Positions 6,190 through 8,264 of a stretch of DNA of 8,264 nucleotides are shown one piece after another. The position numbers and the translations under genes are program-made. The notes beneath the pieces were generated by a model. It was not told the DNA's origin. It worked only from the letters and a program-made list of their open reading frames with translations, and made no database searches. Every line of letters begins with the position of its first letter. Position 1 is the stretch's first letter. Origin of the DNA: Rickettsiales bacterium (lineage in GTDB: Bacteria; Pseudomonadota; Alphaproteobacteria; TMED109); NCBI GenBank assembly GCA_002720125.1, contig PBGQ01000036.1, forward strand, positions 16,451-24,714. Reading direction: 5' to 3'.

Positions 6190-6356
6190 ACAACACTTTT
6201 GACAACAGTTTTCGTGATTTTCCTGATAACACATAAGAAGCATGAGAAGGATAAGAACTATTTTAAAGGGTTATGAGAATCCTGATAACTCCTGATAACA
6301 ATATCCACGGGTTTTGATCCCGTGTACCGTAGGTTCGAATCCTACCACCCCAGCCA
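6190..6356 (+). repeat. Direct repeat copy B: putative att site with well-preserved tandem arm motifs
   Basis: This is the second copy of the block at 361-527, in the same orientation and without gaps. The small repeats are cleaner here. Two 12-bp units TTTTGACAACAC/G lie head to tail at 6185-6208. Three 9-bp units (CATAAGAAG, CATGAGAAG, GATAAGAAC) lie at 6232-6258. Three perfect copies of TCCTGATAAC lie at 6221-6230, 6280-6289 and 6290-6299, the last two adjacent. The tRNA-Gln 3' half follows at 6307-6356. The layout suits a recombination site with arm-type and accessory protein sites to the left of the core. Apart from this block and the promoter candidate at 6005-6032, I see nothing in the gene-free stretch 5978-6384 except short AT-rich sequence. 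Confidence 0.82.
6307..6356 (+). pseudogene. tRNA-Gln(UUG) 3' half, second copy
   Basis: This copy is identical to the fragment at 478-527 over its last 49 bases. The one difference, A for G at 6307, turns the G-T pair at the base of the anticodon stem into an A-T pair, so ACGGG/CCCGT is a perfect stem. The anticodon TTG lies at 6314-6316, the T arm at 6329-6345, and the encoded CCA at 6354-6356. No D arm or 5' acceptor strand precedes it. The perfect identity to the other copy, compared with the changes in the flanking arm sequence, suggests the tRNA part is held constant by sequence demands of recombination or comes from recent copies of one host tRNA. Confidence 0.88.
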
Positions 6357-6384
6357 ACAAATTATTTTTGTAGATGAAAACAAT

Positions 6385-8264
6385 TTAATCTTCGAAAGAA
6401 TATCGATCTTTTCTAAATAGCGCCTTCTGGTATGGAGTAATCTTTTGTGGATCAATTATGTATAAAAGTATGTAAATCATATCTTCTGTATTCTGATCTA
6501 ATTCACCACCAGAGAATGGTGAGTTTCTAAGATCTTCTATGAGCTCATCTATAGTATAGTTATTATCATCAATAAAATTCTCTAAAATTACCTTAGCTCT
6601 TTCTTTATCTCCTGCAACAAATTCTGCAAAGGTTAAAAAAGTTGTCCCCCAAAGAGCACCGGTTCTTCCCCCTCCCGCTATCATTGAAAGACAAAGCTCT
6701 TTAGCCTCATCCAACCTTTCGGTTTCAAAATACGACTTCATAAGAAAAATTTCTGTAGTTATTGGTCCGAATGGAGCTATTTTAACTGCCTTTTTCAAAT
6801 ATCTTATCGCCTCAGAAAAATTCGAAATAGAATAGAAATTAGCCCCGATCAACATAAGCGTTCGGTAGTTTTCGCTTCCTTTTTTTAGGCCTCTAAGTGA
6901 AGTCTGTTCGAATGCCATTTGGTTAATCCCCATCACGTAAGTTTCTACTGATGCAAGCAGGGGATAAACTATTGAATTGTTAGGATCTAATTCTTTTGCC
7001 TTTAGAATTGCGTCGTAAACCGTTTGGTAATCCTTAAAGGCTAGTTTATTTGATAGGAATTTTAGGAACAGGGAGCCAGCATAATAGTACCAAGCCATGG
7101 AGTTATTTAGATTTTTGTCAACAAGCACTCTGAAAGGTTCCTCATAATCGTCTGTAACCCTGAAACCTTCTTGAAACTGTAATGCCCGAAGGGAAAGTAA
7201 TTCTTTATGATCTGATTTGTTTTCAAAATATTTTTCCAAGGAACTTGACAATACTTTACCCATTGTCAAATGGATCTGAATAGCTCTTCTTACCGAAGAC
7301 TCAATTTGATCTTGCGCTGAAAACAAGTCAGTCAATAAATACTCTTTATTTGAACTCCATATCGTGGAACTTCTTTTCAGGTCTGTTAATTCTATATTAA
7401 CTCTAAATTTATCTCCTGAGGTCAATATACTCCCATTTACAATAAAACTAATACCCAGCTCATCTCTCAATTTTTCAGTAGAGTATTCATTTTTTGAGAT
7501 TAAATAGCTTCTTTGTGTCGACAAAATATTCAATATTGTCGTAGGAGAAATAGATGATATCAGGTGATCAGTAATTCCTTCAGATAAATAGTCGAATTCA
7601 TCTGAGTTACCTTTATTTTTAAAAGGTAGTATTAATAGAGACCTACCCGTTGCCTGCCCTTCTATTCGATCATTTTGCGAGGCACTAGGCATTAGTTGTT
7701 CTCTATCAGTACCAATATAAAAAAATACTCCAATCAATAAGCCAACTACAACAGCTATCACGATATACAGAGGTACATTAAATCTCTTTTCCCCTTTTAA
7801 AGAACGTTTCTGATTATTGCCGATTAGAACATCAAAAGCATGAAATTGTTCATCCTTTACTTTTTGTTCACCCAAATCACTAAATACAAACTTTGTTTTG
7901 TTACTTACCAAATCGAAAACGCTCTTTGACAAGCACACTCCGTTAGGTTGCGAAAGCGCCTCTAGTCTGGCTGCAATGTTTACTCCATCACCATAAAGAT
8001 TATCACCCTCTTTCACCACATCGCCCATGTTGATCCCAATACGGAAATTCATTTTTATAGATGAACTCGTATTGTCGTTTCTTTCTTTTATAAGATTTTG
8101 AAACTCTGAAGCACAAACAACTGCCGATACTGCACTGGAAAATTCTGCCAAAATAGAGTCCCCTGCAGTATTAAAAACTCTTCCATCATGCTCATCAAAT
8201 AATTTTTCCAAGATCTTTCTGCAGGCTCTGAAACTTTTAAGTGTCTCATCCTCATCTTTTTTCA
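6385..8264 (-). CDS. Membrane class III nucleotidyl cyclase with TolB-like and TPR regions, N-terminus beyond the right edge
   Basis: The frame is open to the right edge, so the first 20 or so residues of the cyclase domain, including the first metal-binding Asp, are missing; 625 residues are visible. A TTG at 8211 lies inside the domain and is not the start. Counting from the first visible codon, the catalytic domain covers 1-145, with NTAGDS (31-36, metal Asp35), FRIGINMGDVV (73-83) and YGDGVNIAARLE (90-101, with Asn95 and Arg99 expected to stabilise the transition state). A membrane helix follows at about 165-183. A TolB/FlgO-like domain (LLILPFKN ... YLSEGITDHLI ... FIVNGSIL) covers 209-345, and TPR-like helices run to the C-terminus. 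The product should be cAMP or a related cyclic nucleotide, with the TPR part probably periplasmic. The Lys often found before TxGD is Asn31, as in a known subgroup, so nucleotide preference is uncertain. The stop lies 29 bases after the tRNA fragment. Confidence 0.88.
   Translation of the reverse strand, partial: KKDEDETLKSFRACRKILEKLFDEHDGRVFNTAGDSILAEFSSAVSAVVCASEFQNLIKERNDNTSSSIKMNFRIGINMGDVVKEGDNLYGDGVNIAARLEALSQPNGVCLSKSVFDLVSNKTKFVFSDLGEQKVKDEQFHAFDVLIGNNQKRSLKGEKRFNVPLYIVIAVVVGLLIGVFFYIGTDREQLMPSASQNDRIEGQATGRSLLILPFKNKGNSDEFDYLSEGITDHLISSISPTTILNILSTQRSYLISKNEYSTEKLRDELGISFIVNGSILTSGDKFRVNIELTDLKRSSTIWSSNKEYLLTDLFSAQDQIESSVRRAIQIHLTMGKVLSSSLEKYFENKSDHKELLSLRALQFQEGFRVTDDYEEPFRVLVDKNLNNSMAWYYYAGSLFLKFLSNKLAFKDYQTVYDAILKAKELDPNNSIVYPLLASVETYVMGINQMAFEQTSLRGLKKGSENYRTLMLIGANFYSISNFSEAIRYLKKAVKIAPFGPITTEIFLMKSYFETERLDEAKELCLSMIAGGGRTGALWGTTFLTFAEFVAGDKERAKVILENFIDDNNYTIDELIEDLRNSPFSGGELDQNTEDMIYILLYIIDPQKITPYQKALFRKDRYSFED

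Overview
The window is AT-rich bacterial DNA with short intergenic gaps and Shine-Dalgarno sites before some genes. Its style (heme importer of the HmuTUV type, EamA-family permeases, a membrane cyclase with TolB-like and TPR regions, CCA encoded in the tRNA remnants) suggests a low-GC, probably marine proteobacterium, most likely an alphaproteobacterium. This assignment rests on gene style only; there is no phylogenetic marker in the window.

Layout from left to right: (1) the 3' end of a gene cut by the left edge (3-302); (2) a 167-bp block (361-527) ending in the 3' half of a tRNA-Gln(UUG) gene; (3) a forward operon with heme-binding protein hmuT, permease hmuU, ATPase hmuV and a small two-helix membrane protein (778-3828); (4) a second, decayed tRNA 3' end (3965-3992); (5) two EamA/DMT permease genes on the minus strand (4013-5977); (6) a second copy of the 167-bp block (6190-6356), ending in the same tRNA-Gln 3' half; (7) a minus-strand membrane cyclase running off the right edge (6385-8264).

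The most striking structure is not a gene. Two copies of the 167-bp block lie in the same orientation exactly 5,829 bp apart. They align without gaps at about 92 percent, with 49 identical bases covering the tRNA part. Upstream of the tRNA part each copy carries an ordered set of short tandem repeats (12-bp, 9-bp and 10-bp units), which resembles arm sites for a tyrosine recombinase. No 5' half of the tRNA and no recombinase gene is visible. The simplest reading is a stack of integrative elements, or integrase-less cargo cassettes, at a tRNA-Gln gene that should lie to the left. The 5.8-kb unit carries heme import plus two small-molecule permeases, and the decayed middle fragment may divide it into two older cassettes.

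The heme operon should import heme from the periplasm as an iron source. Its TonB-dependent outer-membrane receptor and heme-degrading enzyme are not in the window. The EamA permeases have unknown substrates. The cyclase at the right edge would make a cyclic nucleotide second messenger.
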